In this document: piece by piece, positions 1 to 10,942 of the stretch
Layout of the letters: every line of letters begins with the position of its first letter
Numbering within the stretch: position 1 is the first letter of the stretch
Assembly (NCBI RefSeq): GCF_021010575.1
Contig: NZ_JAJNAG010000011.1
Span: forward strand, 1-64,000
Reading direction: 5' to 3'
Source: Limnobaculum eriocheiris
GTDB lineage: Bacteria; Pseudomonadota; Gammaproteobacteria; Enterobacterales; Enterobacteriaceae
Length of the DNA stretch: 64,000 nt
Translations under genes and position numbers: made by a program
Notes under the pieces: model-generated
Database searches by the model: none
What the model was told of the DNA's origin: nothing
The model's input: the letters and a program-made list of their open reading frames with translations, nothing else

Positions 1-1
1 T

Positions 2-112
2 TTGCGAACCCATCTTAAACGGTTGACCCGCAAGACTATCTGCTTCTCAAAGTCAGAAGAAATGCACGATAAGATCATCGGATGGTATCTGACGATCAAT
101 CATTACCACTAA
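2..112 (+). CDS. insB: IS1-family transposase InsB, C-terminal fragment (cut by window edge)
   Basis: The first 36 codons of the window, read from base 2, end at a TAA and match the end of the IS1 InsB (DDE transposase) protein: the stretch [18 protein letters not shown] aligns with the E. coli InsB tail RKSLSFSKSVELHDKVIG, and both end in a short NHYH/KHYQ-type tail. The remaining upstream part lies outside the window. An imperfect IS1-like right inverted repeat overlaps the stop codon, as in IS1 itself. This is recognised by eye from the family, not by a search. It could be a complete element or a remnant, since only the right end is visible. Confidence 0.75.
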   Translation: MRTHLKRLTRKTICFSKSEEMHDKIIGWYLTINHYH

Positions 113-127
113 ATCTGCGTCACGACC
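107..127 (+). repeat. IS1-like right terminal inverted repeat
   Basis: CACTAAATCTGCGTCACGACC matches the IS1 right end (CAATAAGTTGGAGTCATTACC) at 14 of 21 positions, overlaps the insB stop codon as in IS1 and ends in CC. It marks the probable boundary between the element and chromosomal DNA at about base 127. The left end and target duplication cannot be checked here. Confidence 0.5.
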
Positions 128-310
128 AACTTTTTCATGATAACAGAGGGTTATTCTGTTGAATTATCATGTAAAAATAGAAATTTCGACTGGTAACAAC
201 TATCATTAACGAGTAGCAATATAAGGGAAACGCTGCTCAGCTAATGAACCAAATAAAAGGTGAGTTTGAGCAGTTAGTCTGACAGGAATGTGTTTTTTTT
301 GGAGGTTAAT

Positions 311-559
311 ATGGGTTTTATTGTTTGGATCGTATTGGGTTTAATCGTTGGTATTTTGGCTAAATGGATCATGCCTGGCAAAGATGGCGGTGGTTTTATC
401 GTAACCGTTATTCTGGGGATTGTTGGTGCATTAGTCGGGGGATATATCAGTTCCTTCTTCGGTTTTGGTTCTGTAGATGGTTTCAATATTGGTAGCCTGG
501 TTATTGCCGTTCTTGGTGCGCTGCTGGTTCTGTTTATCTACCGCAAAATCAAAGGCTAA
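311..559 (+). CDS. GlsB/YeaQ/YmgE family small stress membrane protein
   Basis: An 82-residue, glycine-rich, very hydrophobic protein of the transglycosylase-associated (GlsB/YeaQ/YmgE) family, found in the inner membrane and linked to general stress and acid resistance. It shows three membrane segments (about residues 3-20, 27-48 and 58-76) and the family pattern of a short basic loop KWIMPGKDGGG after helix 1. The ATG at 311 is chosen because GGAGG lies at 301-305; an earlier in-frame ATG at 290 has no ribosome site. A 7-bp inverted repeat CTGCTCA/TGAGCAG (233-239, 267-273) sits upstream and could be regulatory. The gene stands alone and ends in a strong terminator. In E. coli ychF lies next to pth, so this gene is part of a rearranged or inserted stretch beside the IS end. 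Confidence 0.85.
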   Translation: MGFIVWIVLGLIVGILAKWIMPGKDGGGFIVTVILGIVGALVGGYISSFFGFGSVDGFNIGSLVIAVLGALLVLFIYRKIKG

Positions 560-578
560 TCAGTTAGCTATTTGATAA

Positions 579-611
579 CATCAGCTGCTAATTTAGCGGC
601 TGATGTTTTTT
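579..611 (+). terminator. Rho-independent terminator after the GlsB-like gene
   Basis: CATCAGCTGC and GCGGCTGATG form a 10-bp stem (one G-U pair) with a short AT loop, followed by six T residues. It lies 19 bases after the stop codon and separates this gene from the convergent pth. Confidence 0.85.
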
Positions 612-650
612 CTGGCATAGTATTATTTATCTGTGAGTCTTAACTGAATA

Positions 651-1241
651 TCATGCAGTGGCTTTAAAGGCATGTAATCGGTTCATCGCTTTAGTTATAT
701 CTTCTTTAATCAAAATATCCGTACAGCGCACCGCCTCATCAATAGCTTCATCAATCATTTTCTGTTCAGAAGCCGGTGGTTTACCAAGAACAAATCCGGT
801 GACTCTATTTTTGTCACCCGGATGACCAATACCAATTCTTAAGCGATAAAAGTTGGGGTTATTGCCCAGTTTGTTAGCGATATCTTTCAGACCGTTATGA
901 CCACCATTGCCTCCGCCCAACTTTAGTTTAGCTACGCCCGGGGGAAGGTCGAGCTCATCATGAGCCACCAGAATTTCATCGGGAGCAATGCGAAAAAAGC
1001 TGGCCATTGCCAGTACTGATTTTCCACTTAAATTCATAAAAGTAGTAGGAACTAATAGCCTGACATCATCGCCGGCAATATTCAGACGAGCGGTATAACC
1101 AAAAAACCTGGCTTCTTCTTTTAGCGGTTGATTATGGCGTTCAGCTAACAGATCAACAAACCAGGCCCCGGCATTATGACGAGTTTGGGCATATTCTGCC
1201 CCCGGATTGGCTAAACCGACAATTAATTTAATGCTGCTCAC
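651..1241 (-). CDS. pth: Peptidyl-tRNA hydrolase
   Basis: Cleaves the ester bond of peptidyl-tRNAs that drop off the ribosome, recycling tRNA in the cytoplasm. The protein is almost colinear with E. coli Pth over its whole length: [10 protein letters not shown], the catalytic region TRHNAG, the HDELDLPPG segment with the catalytic Asp, and GGHNGLKD. Asn12, His22 and Asp95 (numbered from the start below) are the expected active-site residues. A GTG at 1241 is preferred as start because AGGA lies 8 bases upstream and it gives the usual N-terminus; a TTG at 1247 in the same frame is only 2 bases from that AGGA. It is divergent from ychH, as in E. coli. Confidence 0.95.
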   Translation of the reverse strand: MSSIKLIVGLANPGAEYAQTRHNAGAWFVDLLAERHNQPLKEEARFFGYTARLNIAGDDVRLLVPTTFMNLSGKSVLAMASFFRIAPDEILVAHDELDLPPGVAKLKLGGGNGGHNGLKDIANKLGNNPNFYRLRIGIGHPGDKNRVTGFVLGKPPASEQKMIDEAIDEAVRCTDILIKEDITKAMNRLHAFKATA

Positions 1242-1449
1242 AGTCAATTCCTACAAACATGATGGTATTGGGAAGACAAAATAATAAGCGGGTTAGTTTA
1301 CTCTTAGTCTATCGAATTACAAAATTGCGACCAGATTATGTTATTGAAGCGTTGTACTCATCAAAAAAGTGTTGTTATTGCCTTAGCACAAATTGCGAAA
1401 TTTGCTGTCTAATGAATTGTAAGCAAATTGTAAGAATTATTGGCCACGC

Positions 1450-1465
1450 TGTGATCGTAGCCACA
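1450..1465 (+). promoter_or_regulatory. CRP-like site upstream of ychH
   Basis: TGTGA-TCGTAG-CCACA matches the CRP consensus TGTGA-N6-TCACA at 9 of 10 positions, 80 bases before ychH. The E. coli orthologue is a known CRP target, which supports the site; occupancy is inferred. The surrounding pth-ychH gap (1242-1544) holds no other credible gene. Confidence 0.6.
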
Positions 1466-1544
1466 CAAATAATGTATTTACGTGTCTATACTCATAGTGA
1501 AACAAAAGTTAAGTCACTTCAGCAAGCTTTTGGTGGAGGGTACT

Positions 1545-1829
1545 ATGAAACGCAGAAACGCAGTTTTGCTTGGCAATGTCCTAATGGGATTAGGTTTGGT
1601 TTCAATGATAGGGGGTGTAGGCCTGACTATTCTTGGCCATCTGAAGGATGTGGTACTTTTACCGGGAGACCTGGCCCATATACCCGTGATGGGGATTTTT
1701 GTTGGTGCCTTAGTGTGGTTGGTTGGTGCTCGTATTGGTGGGCGTGATCGGGTTGCTGATCGTTATTGGTGGATCAAACACAGCGACAATGGTGCCCGTA
1801 AATGCGGATATCGCCATAAACATTTGTAG
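1545..1829 (+). CDS. ychH: Stress-response inner-membrane protein YchH
   Basis: A 94-residue protein with two membrane segments (about residues 9-29 and 44-62), recognised from the N-terminal MKRRNAVLLGNVLMGLGLV and the later GARIGG and DRYWW motifs shared with E. coli YchH. YchH is a small inner-membrane protein induced under carbon and oxidative stress; its exact role is unclear. The ATG at 1545 has GGAGGG five to ten bases upstream. Longer open frames through this region start without ribosome sites. In E. coli dauA lies between ychH and prs; here that gene has moved to 10.9-12.6 kb, so ychH and prs are now direct convergent neighbours. Confidence 0.9.
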   Translation: MKRRNAVLLGNVLMGLGLVSMIGGVGLTILGHLKDVVLLPGDLAHIPVMGIFVGALVWLVGARIGGRDRVADRYWWIKHSDNGARKCGYRHKHL

Positions 1830-1930
1830 GTTAAGCTTTAGGATAATTGAGTCCAAAAGTTAAACGGTAGAGTGCTGTAACTATTGATTAATCATTATAC
1901 AGGCATACCATCATGGTGCTTATCAATTGA

Positions 1931-1967
1931 AAAACCCGCTATTCAATATTGAATAACGGGTTTTTTT
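1931..1967. terminator. Bidirectional terminator between ychH and prs
   Basis: A long near-perfect stem (AACCCG, one mismatch, TATTCA with its complement) lies between A-rich and T-rich flanks. It is placed between the convergent ychH and prs stops and could serve both. Confidence 0.85.
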
Positions 1968-1997
1968 CATTAGACAACGTTTGCCAATACTTAGCGA

Positions 1998-3074
<1,077 letters not shown>

Positions 3075-3095
3075 TTACAACATTTAAGGTAGTAC

Positions 3096-3938
3096 TCATT
3101 CTTGCCTTGAGAGTATAGCTTGCAGCGGTGAGGTATTGACACCTTGCGCAACAAAACCATGTAACCACTCAGGGGCTTGTTTTAACACGTCAACAGCCGC
3201 CGCTTGCGTATCGAATTCTGAAAATACACAAGCACCTGTTCCCGTTAAACGTGATGGTGCATATTCTAACAGCCAAGAAATGAGCTGTTCAACCTCGGGG
3301 AACCTTTTTCTTGCGATTGGTTCACAATCATTTAAAAAAGGTGAGGCTAAAAGGGTGGTAAGAGTACGTTTTGGCGTATTTCTAACCAGGTCCGGATCGT
3401 TAAAGATAAAGGGTGTGGGAATATGTACTCCCGGATGAGCGACTAAATACCATTTCTCTTTTGGTTGAGCGGGTTGTAATTTTTCACCAACGCCTTCAGC
3501 AAAAGCGGCATGCCCATAAATAAATATTGGAACATCGGCTCCCAGCGTTAATCCTATTTTGCATAACTGTTCCGGTGTCAAACCGCATTTCCATAGACGA
3601 TTGAGTGCCACAAGTACCGTTGCCGCATTAGAGGAACCGCCGCCCAGACCACCGCCCATAGGTAAAATTTTGCTTACGGAAATATCCGCGCCCAGATGAC
3701 AGTTGCTGAACTGCTGTAGCATTCGGGCGGCACGAATAATCAGATTTTGTTCATCCGGAACGCCACTAATCGGTGTTAACAGACAAATTTGATTATCCTG
3801 ACGTAGTGCAAAATTAAGGGTGTCACCATAATTAAGAAACTGAAACAGTGTTTGCAAGTCATGGTAGCCGTCAGGACGACGGCCATTAACATACAAAAAC
3901 AGGTTTAGTTTGGCGGGGGAAGGCCAGTCAACCATCAT
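3096..3938 (-). CDS. ispE: 4-diphosphocytidyl-2-C-methyl-D-erythritol kinase
   Basis: GHMP-family kinase of the non-mevalonate (MEP) isoprenoid pathway; phosphorylates the 2-hydroxyl of CDP-methylerythritol. Seen motifs are the N-terminal [20 protein letters not shown] and the glycine-rich ATP loop [14 protein letters not shown] (about residues 92-105), plus GADVPIF and a late LTGTGACVF. The length of 280 is typical. Its start overlaps the end of lolB by four bases (ATGA), indicating translational coupling. The second Met (3935) is an equally possible start. Confidence 0.96.
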   Translation of the reverse strand: MMVDWPSPAKLNLFLYVNGRRPDGYHDLQTLFQFLNYGDTLNFALRQDNQICLLTPISGVPDEQNLIIRAARMLQQFSNCHLGADISVSKILPMGGGLGGGSSNAATVLVALNRLWKCGLTPEQLCKIGLTLGADVPIFIYGHAAFAEGVGEKLQPAQPKEKWYLVAHPGVHIPTPFIFNDPDLVRNTPKRTLTTLLASPFLNDCEPIARKRFPEVEQLISWLLEYAPSRLTGTGACVFSEFDTQAAAVDVLKQAPEWLHGFVAQGVNTSPLQAILSRQE

Positions 3939-4561
3939 TGCAATGTCCAGTTGTCCATCTTCAGTTTGATGCGTTCTTCATCATGGGATATTTCCAGACG
4001 GCTTGGCAGGGCCGGTTGAACATCCTGATTATAGGCCTGATAGTCAACGGTCCAGGTTTGTCCGTTTTGTTCCAGTGTCACTTTATGCAGGCGGGCTTCA
4101 GGAGTCAGAGTGTAATTTTTAGCATCCGCCGGCAGGCCAAGCATCCATTTACGCATGTTATTGAGTGGAATGGTCATACCCGTCAGTTCCTGAATCATTT
4201 TTTCAGCATCGTCGCTAACATAGCGTTGACCTTTATCATCAGTTAACTGAACCAGACCCGGCTGAACGTTTAGTTCCATAACGGTATTACCTAATGGATT
4301 GGTTAATACTAAACGATATTGGTCAGGATTCTGTTGTTGCCAAAAGAATCTGGCATACACCTTCTGCTCTGATGACAAATAAGCAAAAGCCCCACGAGTT
4401 TGATATTGAGATAGGGCCGTAACTTGTTGTTGGTGCTGTTGCCATTCAGGGGAAGAGGGTGAAACCGCCGTACCCTGTTGACCGGTTAAAGTACAGGCAG
4501 TCAGAAATAGGCTGGCTAAAGGGAGCAGTTTCAGAAAAGTAGAAGTCCGTGTAAATATCAT
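3935..4561 (-). CDS. lolB: Outer-membrane lipoprotein LolB
   Basis: Accepts lipoproteins from periplasmic LolA and inserts them into the inner leaflet of the outer membrane. The ATG at 4561 gives a 208-residue precursor with a classical lipoprotein signal (hydrophobic run, lipobox LTAC, acylated Cys23). Matches to E. coli LolB include [26 protein letters not shown], and the C-terminal [10 protein letters not shown] longer frame to 4624 would place 21 extra residues before the signal, which is implausible. It is divergent from hemA with a 240-base gap and coupled to ispE downstream. Confidence 0.95.
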   Translation of the reverse strand: MIFTRTSTFLKLLPLASLFLTACTLTGQQGTAVSPSSPEWQQHQQQVTALSQYQTRGAFAYLSSEQKVYARFFWQQQNPDQYRLVLTNPLGNTVMELNVQPGLVQLTDDKGQRYVSDDAEKMIQELTGMTIPLNNMRKWMLGLPADAKNYTLTPEARLHKVTLEQNGQTWTVDYQAYNQDVQPALPSRLEISHDEERIKLKMDNWTLQ

Positions 4562-4801
4562 GATGTTCTCGCCGGGATCCTGTCGATAACCGATAACGCT
4601 AATGACCTTAAGGTAAAACGTCAATCGGATTGTTATTACGGATAAAAAATTAATGGCACAAAGTATATCTGTTTTATGCCGATAAATCCCGCAAACGCAC
4701 TCTCACGATAAGTAGTGACTTTTATTGGTAGTCAGCATCAAGTAGAATATGCCAACGAAATGCCGATTCAACTGAGAATCTACAATAACTATAACTATTT
4801 C

Positions 4802-6064
4802 ATGACGCTGTTTGCACTTGGAATCAATCATAAAACTGCCCCGGTATCATTGAGGGAAAAGGTCACTTTTTCTCCGGATACATTAGGTGATGCATTGCAA
4901 AGCCTGCACCAACAACCTTTGGTGCAGGGCGGTGTTGTGTTGTCTACGTGTAACCGAACCGAGCTGTATTTAAGCGTTGAGCAAGATGAAAACATCCTGC
5001 AACAGTTAATTAAATGGTTATGTCAGTATCATCAGCTATCACCGGAAGAATTAACGAAAAGTTTGTACTGGCATCAAGATTCTGAAGCGGTCAATCACCT
5101 GATGCGTGTTGCCAGCGGGCTGGATTCTCTGGTGTTGGGTGAACCTCAGATTTTGGGGCAGGTAAAGAAGGCGTTTGCTGAATCGCAGGAACATCGTAAG
5201 TTAAATACTGAGCTTGAGCGCCTGTTCCAGAAATCATTCTCCGTGGCAAAACGTGTTCGTACCGAGACCGAAATCGGTTCCAGTGCGGTGTCGGTTGCTT
5301 TTGCTGCCTGTACCCTAGCCCGTCAGATTTTTGAATCTATGGGTGACGTGAATGTACTGCTGGTCGGCGCGGGTGAAACCATTGAGTTGGTGGCGCGTTA
5401 TTTACGTGAGCATCAGGTGAAAAAAATGGTTATCGCTAACCGCACGCGAGAAAGAGCGCAGCAGTTAGCGGATGAAGTTCAGGCGGAAGTTATCACTCTG
5501 CCTGAAATCGATGAGCGTCTGTATAAGGCCGATATTGTTATCAGTTCAACCGCCAGTCCGTTACCTATTATTGGTAAAGGTATGGTTGAACGCTCGCTAA
5601 AAGCTCGTCGTAACCAGCCAATGTTATTTATCGATATTGCTGTACCACGCGATATCGAGCCCGAAGTGGGTAATTTGTCAAACGTCTATCTGTATACCGT
5701 TGATGATTTGCATGCGATTATTGAACACAATTTATCGCAGCGTAAAGCGGCAGCCGTTCAGGCTGAAGATATTGTTCAGCAGGAAAGCGCAAACTTTATG
5801 GCATGGATGCGCTCACAGTCTGCGGTCTCTTCCATTCGGGATTACCGTGCGATGGCGGATGGCATTCGGGAAGAGTTAGTGGAAAAGGCTCTGTTTTCCA
5901 TTGAACAAGGGGCTGATGTTGAAAGTACCATTAATGAACTGGCCCATAAGCTCACCAACCGTCTTATCCATGTACCAACCAAATCTCTTCAGAAAGCGGC
6001 AAGCAGCGGCGATCTGGAGCAATTAAATGTATTACGTGACAGCCTCGGGCTGGATCAGTATTAG
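4802..6064 (+). CDS. hemA: Glutamyl-tRNA reductase
   Basis: First committed step of C5 heme synthesis: NADPH-dependent reduction of glutamyl-tRNA(Glu) to glutamate-1-semialdehyde. The ATG at 4802 gives 420 residues beginning [16 protein letters not shown], the canonical N-terminus; a longer frame from 4715 lacks support. Cys50 in STCNRTEL is the catalytic thiol; [12 protein letters not shown] (about residue 190) is the NADPH fold and SLDSLVLGE-type sequence ([13 protein letters not shown]) is the family signature. The N-terminal lysines involved in heme-dependent turnover in enterics (K11, K20) are present. The ribosome site is weak, as in E. coli. Followed by prfA and prmC. Confidence 0.97.
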   Translation: MTLFALGINHKTAPVSLREKVTFSPDTLGDALQSLHQQPLVQGGVVLSTCNRTELYLSVEQDENILQQLIKWLCQYHQLSPEELTKSLYWHQDSEAVNHLMRVASGLDSLVLGEPQILGQVKKAFAESQEHRKLNTELERLFQKSFSVAKRVRTETEIGSSAVSVAFAACTLARQIFESMGDVNVLLVGAGETIELVARYLREHQVKKMVIANRTRERAQQLADEVQAEVITLPEIDERLYKADIVISSTASPLPIIGKGMVERSLKARRNQPMLFIDIAVPRDIEPEVGNLSNVYLYTVDDLHAIIEHNLSQRKAAAVQAEDIVQQESANFMAWMRSQSAVSSIRDYRAMADGIREELVEKALFSIEQGADVESTINELAHKLTNRLIHVPTKSLQKAASSGDLEQLNVLRDSLGLDQY

Positions 6065-6100
6065 TTTCTTTTATTTTATTCACAAGGTGTTTAGCCACGC

Positions 6101-7186
6101 ATGAAACCTTCTATTGTTGCTAAATTAGAAGCATTACAAGAGCGTCACGAAGAAGTACAGGCACATCTGGGTGATGCGTCTGTTATCGCCGATCAGGACA
6201 GATTCCGTGCGCTTTCGCGGGAGTATGCACAACTGGAAGACGTCACTAACTGTTTTCGTCAATGGCAGAAAGTGCAAGAGGATCTGGTCGCCGCTGAGAT
6301 GATGCTGGCCGACCCTGAAATGCGTGAAATGGCTCAGGAAGAAATCGATGAAGCCAAACAGCAAATTGAAACTCTGGAGCAGCAGCTTCAGGTATTGCTG
6401 CTGCCGAAAGATCCTGATGATGAACGTAACTGTTACCTTGAAGTGCGGGCAGGTACCGGTGGTGATGAAGCGGCAATTTTTGCCGGCGATCTGTTTCGTA
6501 TGTATAGCCGCTATGCAGAATCTCGCCGCTGGCGCGTAGAGATTATGAGTGCTAACGAGGGTGAGCACGGTGGTTATAAAGAGATCATCACCAAAGTAAC
6601 CGGTGATGGTGTATATGGCCAGCTTAAGTTTGAATCTGGTGGTCATCGGGTGCAGCGAGTACCGGAGACGGAGTCCCAGGGGCGTATTCATACCTCAGCC
6701 TGTACTGTTGCGGTGATGCCAGAAATTCCGGAAGCGGAACTGCCGGATATTAACCCGGCGGATCTGAAAATTGATACTTTCCGTTCTTCCGGCGCAGGTG
6801 GTCAGCACGTTAACACCACCGACTCTGCTATCCGGATAACCCACTTACCAACCGGTATTGTGGTGGAGTGCCAGGATGAACGTTCCCAGCACAAAAACAA
6901 AGCCAAAGCGCTATCGGTATTAGGTGCACGTATTCGTGCAGCAGAAATGCAAAAACGCCAGTCTGAAGAGGCTTCAACCCGCCGTAATTTATTAGGTACC
7001 GGCGATCGTTCTGACCGTAATCGGACCTATAACTTTCCTCAGGGACGGGTAACCGATCATCGTATCAACCTGACGGTTTACCGTTTAGATGAAGTGATGG
7101 AAGGGAAACTGGATATGCTCATTCAACCTATTGTTCAGGAATATCAGGCTGACCAACTGGCAGCGCTATCTGAGCAGGATGCATAA
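6101..7186 (+). CDS. prfA: Peptide chain release factor 1
   Basis: Recognises UAA and UAG stop codons and triggers peptide release. The 361-residue protein aligns without gaps to E. coli RF1: GGQ at residues 233-235 ([17 protein letters not shown]) and the codon-recognition tripeptide at 188-190. That tripeptide is PET here instead of the E. coli PAT, still fitting the PxT class. The Gln of GGQ is the methylation target of PrmC, encoded nine bases downstream, which explains the pairing. Confidence 0.98.
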   Translation: MKPSIVAKLEALQERHEEVQAHLGDASVIADQDRFRALSREYAQLEDVTNCFRQWQKVQEDLVAAEMMLADPEMREMAQEEIDEAKQQIETLEQQLQVLLLPKDPDDERNCYLEVRAGTGGDEAAIFAGDLFRMYSRYAESRRWRVEIMSANEGEHGGYKEIITKVTGDGVYGQLKFESGGHRVQRVPETESQGRIHTSACTVAVMPEIPEAELPDINPADLKIDTFRSSGAGGQHVNTTDSAIRITHLPTGIVVECQDERSQHKNKAKALSVLGARIRAAEMQKRQSEEASTRRNLLGTGDRSDRNRTYNFPQGRVTDHRINLTVYRLDEVMEGKLDMLIQPIVQEYQADQLAALSEQDA

Positions 7187-7195
7187 TTTGACACC

Positions 7196-8032
7196 ATGAC
7201 ATTTAATCAATGGTTAGAGCAAGCCATCGCTAAATTAACCGGTGGTGACAGTCCTAAACGGGACGCGGAAATCCTGTTGGGACATGTGACGGGAAAAACG
7301 CGCACATTTCTGATGGCATTTAGTGAAACTGAGCTGAATGCTGAACAGGAATCTCGTCTTGACGAACTATTGTGCCGAAGACTACAGGGAGAGCCTATTG
7401 CCTATCTGGTGGGTTCCCGTGAGTTCTGGTCGCTATTATTAAAGGTTTCGCCAATTACCTTGATTCCCCGACCGGATACCGAGAAGTTGGTGGAGCTGGC
7501 ATTAGAACGTTTACCCACTGTTGATTGTGATATTCTGGATTTAGGTACCGGAACCGGTGCTATTGCGCTGGCATTAGGTCATGAACGCCCCGATAGCTCA
7601 GTAACCGGCATCGATTATCAGGTGGAGGCGGTTTCGCTGGCGCAAGATAATGCAGACAATCTGAATATCAACAACGTCCATTTTGTACAGGGTGACTGGT
7701 TTGAGCCGCTGAGTGATGCCTATTTTGATATGATCGTCAGTAACCCACCCTATATTGATGAAAGCGATCCTCATTTGTATCAGGGGGATGTACGTTATGA
7801 GCCAAACAGTGCCTTAATTTCTGCACAGCAAGGCTTTGCCGATTTAAACCATATTATTGAACAAGCACCGGAATACCTTAAGCCCGGCGGCTGGTTATTG
7901 TTGGAACATGGATGGATGCAAGGGGAGCAGGTGCGAACTCTGTTTAAACAACGCGGCTTTGAGTTAATTGCTACTCATCAGGATTATGGTGGCAATGAAA
8001 GAGTGACGCTGGGGCGCTGGTTTAAACATTAA
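7196..8032 (+). CDS. prmC: Release factor glutamine methyltransferase
   Basis: SAM-dependent N5-methylation of the GGQ glutamine in RF1 and RF2. An N-terminal helical RF-binding domain is followed by a Rossmann methyltransferase fold with the SAM loop DLGTGTGAIALAL (about 115-127) and the signature NPPY at 183-186. The length of 278 is typical. Located nine bases after prfA, so almost certainly co-transcribed with its substrate gene. Confidence 0.97.
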   Translation: MTFNQWLEQAIAKLTGGDSPKRDAEILLGHVTGKTRTFLMAFSETELNAEQESRLDELLCRRLQGEPIAYLVGSREFWSLLLKVSPITLIPRPDTEKLVELALERLPTVDCDILDLGTGTGAIALALGHERPDSSVTGIDYQVEAVSLAQDNADNLNINNVHFVQGDWFEPLSDAYFDMIVSNPPYIDESDPHLYQGDVRYEPNSALISAQQGFADLNHIIEQAPEYLKPGGWLLLEHGWMQGEQVRTLFKQRGFELIATHQDYGGNERVTLGRWFKH

Positions 8033-8080
8033 ACTTGAATTATTACTGGTCAGACACCAAATAAACAGGAACAGCTTTAT

Positions 8081-8473
8081 ATGTATATATGGGTAAAACA
8101 TTTACATGTTCTCACTGCGGTAATCAGTATTGTGCTGTTCATTTTGCGTTTTTACTGGAAATGGCGTGGTTCTGCCATTATGCAGCAGCGTTGGATCAAG
8201 ATTACACCTCATCTGAATGACACTATTCTATTTGGTACCGGTGTAATGTTAATCTTTATCACCCACTTTTATCCGTTCTCTGTTCAGGGAACCTGGTTAA
8301 CTGAAAAGCTGATAGCACTGGTGATTTATATTGTTTTGGGATATATCGCTCTGGGAAAACGGAATCGGAGCCAGATGGTGAAATCGGTAGCATTTATGGC
8401 TGCAATACTCTGTCTGTATCTGATAGTTACATTAGCAACAAGTAAAATGCCGTTATTTATGGGGTATGCATGA
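8081..8473 (+). CDS. sirB2: SirB2 family membrane protein
   Basis: A 130-residue protein with four predicted membrane helices (about residues 5-22, 46-65, 72-89, 101-121) of the SirB family, whose molecular function is unknown. Position between prmC and the sirB1 homologue is the conserved enteric arrangement. The stop overlaps the next start by four bases. Confidence 0.9.
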   Translation: MYIWVKHLHVLTAVISIVLFILRFYWKWRGSAIMQQRWIKITPHLNDTILFGTGVMLIFITHFYPFSVQGTWLTEKLIALVIYIVLGYIALGKRNRSQMVKSVAFMAAILCLYLIVTLATSKMPLFMGYA

Positions 8474-9285
8474 AGCGCGGAAACATAACCGATTTTGAGT
8501 TTAACAGTCATCCACTAAGCGAGGGTATCTACCTGATTACTCGTTTCATTCGTGATGATTTTCCGGAAGATCAGGTTCGTTATGAGTTAGACCAGTTGGC
8601 GGAAAGGGCCAGAAGTATTATTTCCGCAGATCTGGAGGCGGATTTACAGCTCGAGCAGCTATTGGAGCTGTTCTATCATACCTGGGGATTTGGCGGCGCG
8701 GGTGGTGTCTACAATCTGTCAGATACCTTATGGCTGGATAAAGTGTTGAAAACCCATCAGGGAGCGCCTTCATCATTAGGTCTGATATTGATGTATATCG
8801 CTAATCGACTGGATATTCCTCTTTATCCGGTGATTTTCCCAACCCAATTGCTGATTAAAGCGGAATGGCTGGATGGTGACAGTTGGGTTATTAATCCACT
8901 GAATGGGGAAACCTTAACCAGTCATATTCTGAATGTCTGGCTAAAAGGGCATCTTGGCATCAGTGCAACCCTGAGCAATGACGACCTGAGTGATGCAGAG
9001 AACAGTCAGATTATTATACGGTTACTGGGTTCTCTTAAAGGGGCGTTAATGCAGGAAAATAAACCGGAGTTAGCACTGCGGGCCAGTGAACTGGCTCTGA
9101 GTTTTGATCCGGAAGACCCTTATGAGATTCGCGATCGTGGTTTGATTTATGCTCAATTGGAGTGCAACCACATTGCAGCAAAAGATTTAAATTATTTTGT
9201 AGAACAGTGCCCGGAAGATCCGGTAACTGAGATTATAAAATTACAGCTTAACAATATTGAACAAAACACCGTTACGCTTCATTAA
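8470..9285 (+). CDS. sirB1: SirB1 family protein (transglutaminase-like plus TPR)
   Basis: A 271-residue soluble protein. The N-terminal part resembles the transglutaminase-like SirB1/YchA family (FYHTWGFGGAGGVYNLSD, then GAPSSLGLILMYIANRLDIP), and residues about 190-260 look like tetratricopeptide-type helices (ALRASELALSFDPEDPYEIRDRG). The typical Cys of the transglutaminase triad is replaced (SSLGL), so activity is doubtful. The start ATG overlaps the sirB2 stop. Precise function is unknown. Confidence 0.88.
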   Translation: MKRGNITDFEFNSHPLSEGIYLITRFIRDDFPEDQVRYELDQLAERARSIISADLEADLQLEQLLELFYHTWGFGGAGGVYNLSDTLWLDKVLKTHQGAPSSLGLILMYIANRLDIPLYPVIFPTQLLIKAEWLDGDSWVINPLNGETLTSHILNVWLKGHLGISATLSNDDLSDAENSQIIIRLLGSLKGALMQENKPELALRASELALSFDPEDPYEIRDRGLIYAQLECNHIAAKDLNYFVEQCPEDPVTEIIKLQLNNIEQNTVTLH

Positions 9286-9330
9286 GATGCGGTCAATGGC
9301 GGCAGTTAAATCTGTTAATCAAAAGATTAA

Positions 9331-10197
<867 letters not shown>

Positions 10198-10217
10198 TTT
10201 TGAAAATAGCGAAGTAA

Positions 10218-10248
10218 AAAGGGGAGCGTTGGCTCTCCTTTATTTTTT
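10218..10248 (+). terminator. Rho-independent terminator after kdsA
   Basis: AAAGGGGAGC pairs with GCTCTCCTTT (10 bp, one G-U) around a GTTG loop, followed by TATTTTTT. It lies 20 bases past the kdsA stop. The following gap to 10484 is AT-rich with no gene seen. Confidence 0.85.
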
Positions 10249-10484
10249 CAGTATAAATATAAAATTGATGTTATTCATTTTTTAACACGCATTAGTTTTA
10301 ATGCTGTTAATAAATTATCCTCCTCATACATTAAGATTGCGTTATATTTTTATTTAGCTGTGTTAAAAATTTTTTAGTAAATGCTACGAATTGTTTCAAT
10401 GGGTTGATAACCTGTGTTTGCGTGTTATTATCCCCAAATTCTCAAAGGGTTGAGGATATTAATTGCTTTCCAGGGAGATAGCAT

Positions 10485-10865
10485 ATGTTTAAGAAAATCT
10501 GTTTAATTGTTCCTTTAATTATTTCTCCAGCCGTCTTTGCTGCGGAATCTAACGCGGGTAAAGATTACTGTGCAATAAAAGAGGAGAAAATCAATCAGCA
10601 GATAGAATATGCAAAGAAATATAATAACCCGAATCGTTTAGCGGGGTTAGAGCGAGCATTAAGTAATGTGAAAGCTCACTGTAGCAATAAAGGCTACGTT
10701 GTCGATGTTGAGTGTAAGATAGCGGATAAAGAGCGTAAAGTTGAAAAGCGCCGTCAGGAGCTGGCCGAAGCAAAAGCTTCCGGTAAGTCTGACAAAATCA
10801 GTAAAAAACAGAAGAAGCTTCGGGAAGCTGAGACCGAACTGGATGAAGCGTTAAATTTACTGTAA
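10485..10865 (+). CDS. DUF1090 (YqjC-like) periplasmic coiled-coil protein
   Basis: A 126-residue protein with a signal peptide (cleavage after about FAA, residue 20) and a lysine- and glutamate-rich helical body. The segment YCAIKEEKINQQIEYAKKY and RLAGLERALSNVKAHC fit the DUF1090/YqjC family of small periplasmic proteins; residues about 75-125 are a likely coiled coil. Cysteines at 28, 66 and 77 may form a disulfide. Function unknown. AGGGAG precedes the ATG. Stands alone between two terminators. Confidence 0.8.
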   Translation: MFKKICLIVPLIISPAVFAAESNAGKDYCAIKEEKINQQIEYAKKYNNPNRLAGLERALSNVKAHCSNKGYVVDVECKIADKERKVEKRRQELAEAKASGKSDKISKKQKKLREAETELDEALNLL

Positions 10866-10892
10866 TTAATCAACGTTAATCCGTGAAATGAT

Positions 10893-10915
10893 AAGCCCCG
10901 TTTAAAACGGGGCTT
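10893..10915. terminator. Bidirectional terminator between the DUF1090 gene and dauA
   Basis: A perfect palindrome AAGCCCCGTTT/AAACGGGGCTT, with short T and A flanks, placed between two convergent stops. Confidence 0.8.
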
Positions 10916-10942
10916 TATAATCATTAGACACTGTGTTTCCGA

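Noticed and set aside
1259-1747. 162-codon open frame overlapping ychH
   Set aside because: Different frame from the clear YchH protein, low-complexity Cys/Trp-rich product, and it spans the CRP-like site.
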